A stretch of 5,699 nt of DNA, from positions 1-5,699 of the forward strand of contig JBHEMT010000110.1 of the NCBI GenBank assembly GCA_046262435.1. Reading direction: 5' to 3'. Positions 5,527 to 5,699 of this stretch are shown piece after piece (position 1 is the first letter of the stretch; the number at the start of each line of letters is the position of its first letter). The translations under genes were made by a program, and so were the position numbers. The notes below the pieces were generated by a model. The model did no database searches, was not told the origin of the DNA, and worked only from the letters and a program-made list of their open reading frames with translations. The DNA comes from JBHEMT01 sp046262435. Its GTDB lineage: Bacteria > Chloroflexota > Dormibacteria > Aeolococcales > Aeolococcaceae.

Positions 5527-5699
5527 ATGAGACAACTGCTGGCCTGGCTTCGTCGCCGCCTTGGTATTGGCGACGCCCCAGCTCCGGCGCTCCCGGTGCG
5601 GATGGACTCTCCCGAGGAGTACTGGCTCGACCGCGCCCGGATCGCCGCGGATCGCTGTCGTGTCGCCGCGGGTCAGGCGCGGCGCGGCGCGGTCGCCGA
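5527..5699 (+). CDS. Unrecognised protein, N-terminal 57 residues (3' truncated by window)
   Basis: The frame is open from ATG 5527 to the window edge. The protein starts MRQLLAWLRRRLGIGD and continues with an Ala/Pro linker (APAPALP) and then an Arg- and Ala-rich, probably helical stretch from DSPEEYWLDRAR onward. The first 14 residues could form a short basic amphipathic helix; there is no signal peptide or transmembrane segment in what is visible. I do not recognise the family and assign no function. That this is a real gene rests on the -10 box 6 nt before the ATG, the 49-bp gap after the reductase stop and typical GC-rich codon use. An unrelated open frame in GC-rich DNA remains possible. 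Confidence 0.6.
   Translation, partial: MRQLLAWLRRRLGIGDAPAPALPVRMDSPEEYWLDRARIAADRCRVAAGQARRGAVA

Noticed and set aside
1..5699. CRISPR array, insertion sequence, prophage or integration site
   Set aside because: No regularly spaced long repeats, transposase or integrase motifs, terminal inverted repeats or tRNA 3'-end duplication were seen. Base composition is even throughout.

Overview
The window is a GC-rich (clearly well over 60% GC by eye) bacterial chromosomal segment. It holds ordinary-looking genes and no sign of phage, transposon, plasmid or CRISPR. Codon use is strongly G/C at third positions throughout. Gene starts with a TAnnnT hexamer 6-7 nt upstream and no Shine-Dalgarno sequence point to frequent leaderless transcription. 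Together these fit Actinomycetota or a neighbouring high-GC lineage such as Chloroflexota or Candidatus Dormibacterota. The phylum cannot be fixed from this sequence alone.

Layout, left to right. (1) 1-516 (+): the C-terminal part of a PLP-dependent class V aminotransferase of the isopenicillin-N-epimerase-like type, cut by the window edge just before its PLP lysine. (2) 527-1876 (-): a complete HD-domain phosphohydrolase of the SAMHD1-like/COG1078 family, convergent with gene 1 across a 7-bp inverted repeat. (3) 1877-1940: a 64-bp divergent intergenic region with a -10 element for each side and three CGGACG copies spaced 10 and 11 bp apart. (4) 1941-3608 (+): a stand-alone ATP-dependent DNA ligase with all nucleotidyltransferase motifs. 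(5) 3611-4189 (-): a dCMP deaminase, tail-to-tail with the ligase, only 2 bp between the stop codons. (6) 4273-4349 (+): a tRNA with a CAT anticodon and an encoded CCA. (7) 4506-5477 (+): an aldo/keto reductase with a strong Shine-Dalgarno sequence. (8) 5527 to the window end (+): the start of an unrecognised Arg-rich protein.

Three adjacent genes touch DNA precursors or DNA joining: a probable dNTP/nucleotide phosphohydrolase, an ATP-dependent ligase and a dCMP deaminase. The ligase and the phosphohydrolase are divergent and probably share control DNA; the deaminase has its own promoter. A joint role in nucleotide-pool balance and DNA repair is a reasonable inference but is not shown by the sequence. 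The tRNA, the reductase and the two partial genes have no visible functional tie to them.

I find no convincing new biological system here. The most unusual signals are the repeated leaderless-start architecture (four of the five visible starts), the helically phased CGGACG repeats between the ligase and HD genes, and a CAT tRNA whose anticodon stem looks initiator-like while its acceptor and D stems look elongator-like.
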